A stretch of DNA of 64,000 nucleotides from positions 62,001 through 126,000 of the forward strand of contig NZ_CP108002.1 in NCBI RefSeq assembly GCF_041435055.1. Direction: 5' to 3'. This document shows, one piece after another, positions 43,120 through 50,537 of the stretch. The notes below the pieces were generated by a model, which was not told the DNA's origin, ran no database searches, and worked only from the letters and a program-made list of their open reading frames with translations. Numbering within the stretch: the first letter of the stretch is position 1; every line of letters starts with the position of its first letter. Source of the stretch: Streptomyces sp. NBC_00341. GTDB lineage: Bacteria; Actinomycetota; Actinomycetes; Streptomycetales; Streptomycetaceae. The translations under genes and the position numbers were made by a program.

Positions 43120-43818
43120 GTGGGAGAAATTCCTGGTGTGCGTGAGGAGTTGGACCGGCTCGGGCGTGCCCTGCGTGCGCAGCTCGTCGAGCTGATCGAC
43201 GACCTGACCCCCGGCGCCGACCTCGGCCTCCTCTTCCTCGACGAGCCGAACGTCGCCGACTGGCGCGAGCCCCTGCGCTACAGCTACTCGGCCGTGTTCC
43301 GTGGGGAACGCCCCGGAGGGGTCGGCGCTGCCGACGTCGCCTCCCGGGCGGCCGGCCTGCTCAGCTTGGCCGACTGGGACATCGCGGGGCCTCAGGAGGA
43401 GATCGACGGCACGAAACGCACGTACGCCCTCACTGCCCGCCGCCCCGACGGCACCCGCATCGAAGTCCGCACAGGCGACTACAACTCGGCCGTGCTCTAC
43501 AGCGGGCAGACCCCCGCCCTAGCCTTGCACGAGCCGGAGGAGTTCCAGTGGCCGGAGCCGGTCCGGACGCCCGAGACCCTCACGCCCGGCTACGTGCTCT
43601 GCTACGAGTGCGACGGCCTCGGCGCCTGCCACGGCTGCGGTGGACGCGGCTGCCCCTGCCCGCCGACAGCGACCTGGCCCAGGCCATCGCCGTCCTCGCC
43701 CGCGCCCACCAGGACGCGGTCTGGAACCGGCAGCAGATCGCCAACCAGCTCCGCTCTCTCCTGCGTGAGTACTACCGGGCAGCTCTTGAGGCATGGCGGC
43801 ACAAGGCGGGCGGACTGA
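43120..43818 (+). CDS. Hypothetical protein with C-terminal Cys/Gly cluster, fused to IS110 sequence
   Basis: GTG 43120 with GAGAGAGAGG upstream. The first ~180 residues look like a genuine acidic cytoplasmic protein (LDRLGRALRAQLVELIDDLT, YSAVFRGERPGG, TYALTARRPDGTRIEVRTGD). They end in CYECDGLGACHGCGGRGCPC, the start of a DnaJ-like zinc-finger/CxxCxGxG region. Right there the sequence turns into the middle of an IS110 transposase in another frame, and the remaining ~45 residues are junk. The natural C-terminus, probably more CxxC pairs, is lost. Function unknown. Confidence 0.6.
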   Translation: MGEIPGVREELDRLGRALRAQLVELIDDLTPGADLGLLFLDEPNVADWREPLRYSYSAVFRGERPGGVGAADVASRAAGLLSLADWDIAGPQEEIDGTKRTYALTARRPDGTRIEVRTGDYNSAVLYSGQTPALALHEPEEFQWPEPVRTPETLTPGYVLCYECDGLGACHGCGGRGCPCPPTATWPRPSPSSPAPTRTRSGTGSRSPTSSALSCVSTTGQLLRHGGTRRAD

Positions 43819-44520
43819 CCCGGCCGGACGCGCGGAAGATCCTTGCCGCGGCACCGACCCCGACCGAGGCCGCTGAGGTGGCACTCTGGAAGCTCAAGGT
43901 GACGATGCACAACGCGGGCCGCCAACGTTGGGATCAACGAGGACACCGAACGGATTCAGACGCTGTTCCGGCAGCCGTCCGCCCGCCAGCTACCGGTGGT
44001 GGAGGAGGCCATGGGTATCCAGGCCAAGGCTCTGCTGGTCCAGCTGAACGCCGTCTGCAAGGCAGTCGACGAGCTTGCCAAGGCGGTCGAACGGACCTTC
44101 CGAACCCACCCCGACGCCCCGGTCATGCTCAGCTTCCCCGGTATCGGCCCTGGAGTCGGTGCCCGCCTCCTGGCCGAGATCGGCGACGACCGCACCCGCT
44201 TCGCCACCGCTGGTGGACTCAAGGCATACGCGGGAGCTGCCCCGATCACCCGGGCCTCGGGCAAACGCAAATACGTCGGGCGCAGGTTCGTGAAGAACAA
44301 CCGCCTCAACCACGCCGGCTACCTATGGGCCTTCTCCACCCTCACCCACTCGAAGGGCGCCAACGCGCACTACCGGAAGCGACGGGAGCACGGAGACTGG
44401 CATGCACAAGCCCTGCGGCACCTGTTCAACCGCATGCTCGGCCAGCTCCACCACTGCCTCCAGACTCGTGTCCCCTTCGACGAAGTGATCGCCTTTCCAG
44501 TGGACGCCGCTACGGCGTGA
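43658..44520 (+). pseudogene. IS110-family transposase fragment
   Basis: Two frames hold the C-terminal two thirds of an IS110/IS1111-type transposase. The first is LPADSDLAQAIAVLARAHQD...LRSLLREYY and LTRPDARKILAAAPTPTEAA. After about 43930 the second frame gives MGIQAKALLVQLNAVCKAVD, MLSFPGIGPGVGARLLAEIG and LKAYAGAAPITRASGKRKYV, then HLFNRMLGQLHHCLQ. The second half contains the conserved Ser-bearing transposase_20 domain. The N-terminal DEDD (RuvC-like) domain is absent. It overlaps the end of the next gene by 11 bp. Confidence 0.85.
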
Positions 44521-45046
44521 CTGACGAGGACTCCTCCTCCGGGGCGGCCATGACCAGACCGGAACTTACGGCCTGGTCATGATCGATCCCAAGGCGCTGG
44601 AGGTAGGCCCAGCGGTCGAGCTGTTCGCAGGCCCATGAGGGGTCGTACGCCGCCGTCGGCAGCTGCGGTATGCGCTTGCGGCCGGTTTCGTCGAGGCGGT
44701 AGGGAGCGTCGAAGGCTTTGTCCCAGCCGTCCAGGTCTGCTGCGAAACGAGCGCCCGCTTCCGCGGCGTCGATCCCCAAGTACTGGGCGATCTCCGACCA
44801 GGAGCTGCCCCGTTCGCGTTCGTAGATCACGGCCGAGGCCAATGCGCGTTGAGCGAGTTCGATGAGCTGGAACGCTTGGCTGACCCGACCCCCGGGACCA
44901 GTGTCAGGGTCGTTCTCGGTGGCGACCAGTCCCCTCGCGCTATCAGCTACGTCCACGGCGTGGTCGCAGAGGACCAGGCGTGCCAGCGCCTGGCGGGTGA
45001 ATCGGGCACGGTCGGCGTCGTAAGGGGTCGTCTCAGTCACCCGCAC
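44510..45046 (-). CDS. Hypothetical protein with HTH-like segment
   Basis: 178 residues, mostly helical. Residues about 78-105 (ERERGSSWSEIAQYLGIDAA, EAGARFA) look like a helix-turn-helix. The C-terminal third has a conserved-looking YDPSWACEQLDRWAYLQRLG. I associate such proteins with actinobacterial accessory loci of unknown role. The GTG start lies at 45046. It is convergent with the IS110 fragment. Confidence 0.65.
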   Translation of the reverse strand: MRVTETTPYDADRARFTRQALARLVLCDHAVDVADSARGLVATENDPDTGPGGRVSQAFQLIELAQRALASAVIYERERGSSWSEIAQYLGIDAAEAGARFAADLDGWDKAFDAPYRLDETGRKRIPQLPTAAYDPSWACEQLDRWAYLQRLGIDHDQAVSSGLVMAAPEEESSSVTP

Positions 45047-45245
45047 AGCCTCCCAGGCTGTGTCCGCAGCGAGTACCTGATTTCCGACGGGGACCGGGCT
45101 CCGCTTGACGGCTTAGCCGCATGAGGTGTCTTTCCACGCGATAGCCGTGGGAGAGGTCAGGTGCTCACGTTCTCTGCGGGGCTGGTTGCCGCCCGTGTGC
45201 GGGTGACGGGCCCGCCCTCCGCGCATGCCCGTCTGTCCGGGCAAG

Positions 45246-45280
45246 CGGGGCCCGGGACGAAGAGGACGTCCCGGGCCCCG
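45246..45280. terminator. Strong GC hairpin in a 380-bp gene-free stretch
   Basis: Perfect 13-bp arms CGGGGCCCGGGAC (45246-45258) and GTCCCGGGCCCCG (45268-45280) with a 9-nt loop. The genes on either side (45046 and 45426) diverge, so nothing obvious needs terminating here; it may be the scar of a lost gene. The rest of 45047-45425 shows no gene I can support beyond the promoter of the small secreted protein. Confidence 0.6.
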
Positions 45281-45425
45281 CCGGGGCTCTGCCGACGAGG
45301 TGGTTCGCGGCGTGGGTTCAGTAAGTCGGGAAACAGGCTCTCCGGGTCGACGTGTCGGACATTGGGGATAGATCGGGGCTGCTCGAATAGTCCCCTGAAC
45401 CATCCCGTCGATTCTAGGAGTTCTC

Positions 45426-45659
45426 GTGCGTATGCCCACATTCGTCCTCACTGTCGCCCCGGCCGCTCTGCTCGTTCTGACCGCTGCGGGAGGCGCCACG
45501 GCTGACGACTTCGACTCACCGAGCGGGACCGGTACTGCGGTCACCTGGCAGGGCAATGGGGGCGACGGGAGCATCACCTTCTTCGACAACGGGAGCACGT
45601 TCCAGGGAACCGCGCAGTTCCCCGGCGAGGGCCCCATGGGCTACGGCGGCAACTCCTGA
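45426..45659 (+). CDS. Small secreted protein
   Basis: 77 residues. A Sec signal peptide (MRMPTFVLTVAPAALLVLTAAGGATA) is followed by about 50 residues rich in Gly, Asp, Thr and Phe (GSITFFDNGSTFQGTAQFPG). GTG 45426 follows CTAGGAG. No family recognised; mature length about 50 residues, no cysteines. Confidence 0.6.
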   Translation: MRMPTFVLTVAPAALLVLTAAGGATADDFDSPSGTGTAVTWQGNGGDGSITFFDNGSTFQGTAQFPGEGPMGYGGNS

Positions 45660-45858
45660 ACGAGGTTTCTGGACCTTCTGCGCGCCGCCCGTGTGCTGCG
45701 CGCAGAGGGCCGGGGCCCCGGACGGTTCTACAACAACCGTAAATAAGGCGAAAGGCGTCATGAAATTCAGCGTGTAATTCTGCCTTTCTTGAAACAGCCT
45801 TGGACGGTTTTCTGTTCGGGGTTGTTTTGTGTTTTGGTGTCCTTTGACAGCGAAGCTA

Positions 45859-45884
45859 CTGAACTTGATTGGGTGATGTCGGGC
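45859..45884 (+). repeat. Left terminal inverted repeat of the IS630-type element
   Basis: 26 bp, CTGAACTTGATT...TGTCGGGC, identical to the reverse complement of 47648-47673. It is preceded by the TA target. Confidence 0.88.
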
Positions 45885-45981
45885 GTGCAGCTCATCTTGC
45901 TCCGCAAGCCCTGCTCGACGGTGAGCCCGGCGGTCGGAATCCACTTCGTTGCAGCGCGCCGGGACCGTTAGGGTCAGCGGG

Positions 45982-46476
45982 ATGAGTGATCTTCAGGCTG
46001 TCGTATGGCTACTTACGGGCATGCCCGGCTCGGGCAAGACCACCTTCGCGAAGGCGTTGGCACGAGGCGGTGTCGTCCGTCTGTCGGTGGATGACCAAAT
46101 GACAGCTCGGCATGGACGGATCGGCAAAGACCACGCCGAGCACGAACACCTCGCGCTTCAGGCTCCCGTGATTGAGGGCGTTCAGCGACAGCTCGTCGCA
46201 CTCCTACGGGAAAGCCGTTCGGTAGTGCTGGATCACGGTCTGGGCACCCGCGCGGTCAGGGACGACTACAAGCAGTTGGTTACGGAGTGTGGCGCCAAGT
46301 GGCGACTCGTCCACTTCCAGGCTGATCACGATGAGTTGTTGCGGCGACTGGCCAAGCGAAACAACGAGGAGGAACACGGCGTGATTTCGCCAGAGACGCT
46401 GGCCTGGATCGCCGAGCACTCCGAAGCCCCTGCGGGGGAGGGTGAAGAGCCCCCAATACTTCCAACCTCAGCCTGA
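45982..46476 (+). CDS. Passenger P-loop kinase (AAA/zeta-toxin/nucleotide-kinase type)
   Basis: 164 residues from ATG 45982. Walker A GMPGSGKTTFAKAL is at residues ~12-25. VVRLSVDDQMTARHGRIGKD follows, with an Asp pair like that of small-molecule and zeta-type kinases; VVLDHGLGTRAVRDDYKQLV is a Walker-B-like segment, and a lid helix LLRRLAKRNNEEEHG comes near the end. It probably phosphorylates a small molecule. It lies inside the inverted repeats of the IS630-type element, opposite to the transposase, so it is cargo. No antitoxin-like partner is visible. Confidence 0.75.
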   Translation: MSDLQAVVWLLTGMPGSGKTTFAKALARGGVVRLSVDDQMTARHGRIGKDHAEHEHLALQAPVIEGVQRQLVALLRESRSVVLDHGLGTRAVRDDYKQLVTECGAKWRLVHFQADHDELLRRLAKRNNEEEHGVISPETLAWIAEHSEAPAGEGEEPPILPTSA

Positions 46477-46541
46477 CAAAGATCCCTGGCTGAGATGCTT
46501 TTCGGCCACGCAGGTCCAGGCACGGTCGACACCAGGCCAGA

Positions 46542-47659
46542 TCAGGTGTCCAGCGCCAGGCTGGCGCCGGCAAGACAGCCGTCGATGAGGTGCGGCCGGT
46601 ACTGGATCTTCTTGAGGTTGCTTTTCACAGCGATGGCGAGCTGGTCGAGGTTCGCGGCGGCGAGGTCGCCGATCGTCCGTTTCACCAGGGACCAGATGCC
46701 TTCCTGCGGGTTGAGGTCAGGTGCGTAGGACGGGAAATGGAAGACGGTCAGCCAGTCCTCGTTCGCGGTGATGAAGTCCTTCATCTGCGGCATGAGATGG
46801 GTGCGCAGGTTGTCCCAGACCAGGACGATGGGGCCCTTGAGCTGGTTATGCGCCCGCACGATGAGGTCGCGGTAGTCCTGCCAGGTGAATCCCTTGGGTT
46901 CGCCCTTGCGGCCCCGGTGGACGCGGAAACTGCAGATCAGCCGGGAGCGGTCTCCGGGACGGAAGCAGACCATTCCCGCCATCGAAACCCGCCCTGAACC
47001 CCGTCCCCGGACGCGGACTACAGGAGTCCGGCCGACCCGGCCCCAGGACCTCGCGCGTGGCGGCCTCAGCGACTGGCTGGCCTCGTCCTCGAAGAGGATC
47101 CAGGCATCGCGGACCGCCGCCGTGCTTTTACCTGCGGCCACACCTCCTTCTTCCACAACTCCACTGCGTCGTCGTCACGTTCGATTGCCCGGCGGGCCGG
47201 CTGCTGCCACGACCAGCCATGACGCTTCAGCAGCCGCCATGTCCCCTCCACCGTGTAGCTGACGTGAAACAAGCGCCCGATCAAGGTCTTCACCCGCGCC
47301 AGCGTCCACCGCTGATCAGCCCAACCATGAGCAAGCGGACCACGCTCCAACTCCCGCTCCATTTTGGCAATTTGGTCTGCCGTAAGCCTCGGACGACCTG
47401 GCGATCCCTTCGACCGGACACCCTCTTCACCCCGCTCGCGCCACTGACGGCGCCAGCGCTCCACCGACCGCTCGCTCACCCGCAGCGCGGCCGCGATCTC
47501 CCGGCTCTTTGCACCGATCTCGAAGCGACCGACCGCTTCCAGCCGGATCCGCTCTCTTGCCGCCCTCTTGGCATCGGTCAAGCCACCGCCCTGCACGTAT
47601 CTCACACCCCACAGGTACCGACCCGACTCAGCTCCGTCAGGCGAACAGCCCGACATCAC
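46542..47659 (-). CDS. IS630-family transposase (two overlapping frames)
   Basis: The first frame (47659-47066) holds the N-terminal HTH: ARERIRLEAVGRFEIGAKSR, EIAAALRVSERSVERWRRQW, GRPRLTADQIAKMERELERG. The second frame (47156-46542) holds the DDE domain: WILFEDEASQSLRPPRARSW (Asp1), IVLVWDNLRTHL (Asp2) and YAPDLNPQEGIWSLVKRTIG (Glu). The frames overlap by about 90 bp around GGTAAAAGC, where a -1 shift would give the full DDE protein, as in other IS630 elements. No stop or deletion is seen, so it is probably functional. Confidence 0.88.
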
Positions 47660-47673
47660 CCAATCAAGTTCAG
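47648..47673 (-). repeat. Right terminal inverted repeat of the IS630-type element
   Basis: 26-bp reverse complement of 45859-45884, followed by TA and the second half of the interrupted 20-bp motif. Confidence 0.88.
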
Positions 47674-47720
47674 TAGTCGAGTGCAGCGCGCTGACCTGCG
47701 GCGACTAGGTTGGATGTCAA
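47674..47720. repeat. 20-bp motif array A (split by the IS630-type element)
   Basis: Consensus CGACTnnSTTnnnTGTCAAA. One inverted copy is split: its TTTGACAGCGAAGCTA half is at 45843-45858 and its TAGTCG half at 47674-47679. A direct copy CGACTAGGTTGGATGTCAAC lies at 47702-47721. The order and spacing match the second half of array B at 51047-51107. The flank to 47869 holds no recognised gene. Confidence 0.7.
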
Positions 47721-47869
47721 CGGAGGGGCCAATGAGCTCTTTTCAACCTCCCACGTCACAAACAGTGCTCTCTGCCCGTCGGCGGCGTGGCAGCGTCCCG
47801 CAGGCGTAGGTGTCAGGGCCCGGTTGCGGGCGCGTCCTGGCGCGGTGTGAGCCTGACGTCGACTCGCAG

Positions 47870-48325
47870 TCAGTCGGTCCGGGTGCGGAGGCTTCGCGCC
47901 AGAGTGGGGATCATCACCGCCGCAGGGACGAGGTGGAGCCCGAGGAGGGCGGCGATGGTGGCAGTGTTCGCCCCGGACAGGAGGGGCGGGACCAACGAGA
48001 TCGCCGTCAGCGACACTGCCGTCCACACGAATCGCAACGCGGGGCGAGGGCTCCAACGAAGAAAAGCGACGGCAATGACGATGCCCACGACCGAGAAGAA
48101 CCCGGTCACCACGGCGAACCCGGACAACGGGATCGTCTCGCCACCGTCGGGGATCTCGAAGTTGACGCCAACGGCCTGGGCAAGCGCCGCGGCGACGGTG
48201 GTGGCCACCGTCGCTGCGAGCGTGGCGATGAAGCCGGTGCCGGCGAGCCCGCGGAGCCGGTGGGTGTGGCTGGACCGGCCCGATGCCGCGCCTGCGACGA
48301 CCCCGGTGTCATCCATGCTGTTCAT
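47870..48325 (-). CDS. DUF6069-type four-helix membrane protein
   Basis: 151 residues with four hydrophobic helices (starting GLAGTGFIATLAATVATTVA; then SGFAVVTGFFSVVGIVIAVA; VSLTAISLVPPLL; AALLGLHLVPAAVMIPTLA). The pattern with NFEIPDGGETIPLSGF between helices 1 and 2 fits DUF6069 (my assignment from memory). GGAGGAAC precedes ATG 48325. Before the IS5-type insertion it followed a small ORF by 13 bp in an operon headed by the ECF sigma gene; it is now separated from that promoter by the insertion. Confidence 0.7.
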   Translation of the reverse strand: MNSMDDTGVVAGAASGRSSHTHRLRGLAGTGFIATLAATVATTVAAALAQAVGVNFEIPDGGETIPLSGFAVVTGFFSVVGIVIAVAFLRWSPRPALRFVWTAVSLTAISLVPPLLSGANTATIAALLGLHLVPAAVMIPTLARSLRTRTD

Positions 48326-48393
48326 GGTGTTCCTCCGTCATTCGGTAACTGGCGTACGGGGTGTTGCCTTGCATGTGACGGTCCTGGCCCTAG

Positions 48394-49306
48394 AGTGTGT
48401 CTTCAAAGGTCAGATCCATAACAGGATTGAGGCGATGGTGACGGTGGCCTGGAACGACTCGTGGGTCTTGTCGTAGCGGGTGGCCAGGCCGCGCCATTGT
48501 TTGAGCCGGTTGAAGCAGCGCTCGACGACGTTGCGGAGTCGGTAGACCTCCCTGTTGAAACGCGGTGGTCGGCCGCCACGTGAGCCTCGGCGTAGGCGGC
48601 CGCTGGCCTGGTCGATGCGTTCGGGAATCGTGTGGCGGATGCCGCGCTTTCGCAGGTAGGCGCGGATCTTACGGGAGCTGTAGCCCTTGTCCGCGATGAC
48701 GTGGTCGGGCCGGGTGCGTGGCCGGCCTGGACCGATGCGGGGAACGCAGATGGCGTCCAGGACCTCCTCGAAGCGAGTGCAGTCGTTGACGTTCCCGCCG
48801 GTCAGAACGAAGGCGAGTGGGCGGCCGTGTCCGTCGCAGACCAGGTGGAGCTTGGTGCTCAGTCCGCCTCGGGATCTGCCGAGGGCGTGATCACCCGCTT
48901 CGTCCCCCTCGGTGACCCCTTTTTGCCGCCGGCGGCGTGCTGATGGGCCCGCACGATCGTGGAATCGACCGACACCAGCCAGTCGATGTCCCCGGCCGCA
49001 TCTTTCTCCGCCTGCAGAGCCCGCAGCATGCGAGAGAACGTGCCATCCAGCGCCCACCTGCGGAAACGCGTGTAGAGCGTCTGCCAGGAGCCGTAGCGTT
49101 CCGGCACATCCCGCCAGGCCGACCCCGTACGCAACTTCCACACAATCCCGTTCAGCACCACGCGGTCATCCGACCGCGGCCGCCCCGCCGTCCCCGAACT
49201 CGGCAACAACCGCGACAGGACAGCCCACTCAGCATCCGACAGCTCATGACGACGCACCACAACCGACATGATCCCTCAACACCTAAAACAGCTTTGAAGA
49301 CACGGC
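48394..49306. mobile_element. Intact IS5-family (IS427-group-like) insertion sequence
   Basis: 913 bp with imperfect terminal repeats sharing GTGTCTTCAAAG (left end AGTGTGTCTTCAAAG; right end, read inward, GCCGTGTCTTCAAAG) and a CTAG on both sides (48390-48393, 49307-49310), i.e. a CTAG/TA target duplication. The two-frame transposase is intact. Confidence 0.85.
48410..49269 (-). CDS. IS5-family transposase (two frames, -1 frameshift)
   Basis: The first frame (49269-48859) reads MSVVVRRHELSDAEWAVLSR, VLNGIVWKLRTGSAWRDVPE and DWLVSVDSTIVRAHQHAAGG (catalytic Asp). At AAAAAGGGG (48916-48924 on the plus strand) a -1 shift enters the second frame: RSRGGLSTKLHLVCDGHGRP, DHVIADKGYSSRKIRAYLRK (Asp), VYRLRNVVERCFNRLKQWRG (Glu). 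This is the standard IS5-type programmed frameshift. No other lesions are seen, so it is probably active. Confidence 0.88.
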
Positions 49307-49538
49307 CTAGGGGTGACGACGCGCACCCTCGCCGTGCGTCGGCCGGGGTTGCGCAGGGCGCGGACGCCGGTGCCGCGGAGCCAGAACCCGGCTCCGCGTC
49401 CGAGGACCTGCCCCAGCTCGCCGTCGCGCAGCTCCAGCTGAACCCGCCCGCGGGTGACGACGCCGAACGCGTCGCACCACTCCTCCGCGACCACTGGCAC
49501 ACGCGCGCCACCGCGCAGCGCGAGCGTCCACACCGGGA

Positions 49539-50537
49539 CTACTCCGTGCCGTCCGCCGGCAGGCGCTCCGGCAGCCCCAGCCGCGGGAACCGGTCGTCGT
49601 GGAACGTGACGATCTCGGTGATCACCCCGCCGGTGATCCGCAGGACATCGATCGTCAGCGGCAGGTACGCGCCCTCCTGCTTCTGCCAGAGGTAGAAGGC
49701 GACGGCGGGCTGCCGGTTCACGGAGGTGGGGACGGCGCGCAGGCCCGTCATGCCCTCGAAGCCGTCCTCGACCCAGTCGTTCACCACCGCGTCTCGGCCG
49801 ATGTATAGGCCCGGCGTGGGCGGCATCGAGCACCGGACGTCGTCCCGCAGTATGGCCGCGATCTTGCCGACGTCGGTCGCGACGCTGGCTTCGGTGAAGC
49901 GGCGCACCAACTCGCGCGTCCCGGTGTCCTGTTCGCCGCCGGTCCAGTCCTGCCGCTCGGCGGGCAGATGCTCCCGCATGCCGGCACGGGCCCGCTGCAG
50001 TGCGCTGTTCACGGAGTTGACGGAGTCCCCGAGGAGCTCCGCGACCTCCTTCGCCGGCCAGCCGAGCACGTCCCGCAGGATCAGCACGGCCCGTGGGCGC
50101 GGCGCGAGGTGCTGGACGGCGACCAGGTACGCCAGCTCGATTGTCTCCCGCGCGACGGCGAGGGTCTCCGGCTCGTCCGCGTCGCCCGCGGGCAGCTCAT
50201 CGAGGAGCCGGTCCGGGTAGGGCTGCAGCCACAGCACTTCGCCACCGGTCGCAGGCTCCGGGCGGTGCTTGGCGAGCAGGTCCAGGCAGGCGTTGGTGGC
50301 AATCCGGTACAGCCAGGCCCGGAACGTCGACCGCCCCTCGAAGGTCTCCCGCCGCCGCCAGGCACGGAGGAACGTTTCCTGCACGGTGTCCTCGGCGTCC
50401 TCGAACGACCCGAGCATCCGGTAGCAGTGCACGTGCAGCTCCCGCCGGTGCCGCTCCGCCAGCCCAGAGAACGCCGGCTCGCCGACCTCGCCCAGCCCGC
50501 TCAAGCCCAGCTCTTCCAGCCGCGTGTCCGCACTCAT
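49539..50537 (-). CDS. ECF sigma factor with C-terminal SnoaL-like domain (left copy)
   Basis: 332 residues. Region 2: FSGLAERHRRELHVHCYRML, GSFEDAEDTVQETFLRAWRR, FRAWLYRIATNACLDLLAKH. Region 4: LAPRPRAVLILRDVLGWPAK, EVAELLGDSVNSVNSALQRA. A SnoaL-like/NTF2-fold extension of about 130 residues follows (TRELVRRFTEASVATDVGKI, YIGRDAVVNDWVEDGFEGMT). This is the SigJ/ECF41/ECF56-like architecture, in which the fused domain modulates activity instead of a separate anti-sigma factor. ATG 50537 follows GGAAGGGTGAC. The identical mirror copy is at 62995-63993. Confidence 0.93.
   Translation of the reverse strand: MSADTRLEELGLSGLGEVGEPAFSGLAERHRRELHVHCYRMLGSFEDAEDTVQETFLRAWRRRETFEGRSTFRAWLYRIATNACLDLLAKHRPEPATGGEVLWLQPYPDRLLDELPAGDADEPETLAVARETIELAYLVAVQHLAPRPRAVLILRDVLGWPAKEVAELLGDSVNSVNSALQRARAGMREHLPAERQDWTGGEQDTGTRELVRRFTEASVATDVGKIAAILRDDVRCSMPPTPGLYIGRDAVVNDWVEDGFEGMTGLRAVPTSVNRQPAVAFYLWQKQEGAYLPLTIDVLRITGGVITEIVTFHDDRFPRLGLPERLPADGTE

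Larger units (their letters stand above)
45859..47673. mobile_element. IS630-type transposable element carrying a passenger kinase gene
   Basis: 1,815 bp bounded by perfect 26-bp inverted repeats (45859-45884, 47648-47673; outer sequence CTGAACTTGATTGGGTGATG) and flanked by TA at 45857-45858 and 47674-47675, the IS630/Tc1 target duplication. It contains a two-frame transposase (minus) and a separate P-loop kinase gene (plus) of about 500 bp, which a normal 1.1-1.2 kb IS630 lacks. Removing the element and one TA restores a 20-bp motif also seen intact at 51047-51066. Confidence 0.85.
48338..49533 (-). pseudogene. Small cupin-like gene split by the IS5-type element
   Basis: GTG 49533 starts 5 bp after the sigma factor stop: VWTLALRGGARVPVVAEEWC, DAFGVVTRGRVQLELRDGEL, GAGFWLRGTGVRALRNPGRR, TARVRVVTPR. 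The IS5-type element enters in that last codon. Deleting 48394-49306 and one CTAG lets the frame continue ARTVTCKATPRTPVTE to a TGA at 48338-48340, 93 residues in total. The beta-rich pattern suggests a compact barrel. The gene linked sigma and DUF6069 genes. Confidence 0.65.

Noticed and set aside
45157..45441. A 94-codon minus-strand gene opposite the small secreted protein
   Set aside because: The frame is the complement of the 13-bp hairpin and the promoter region; no family or ribosome binding site.
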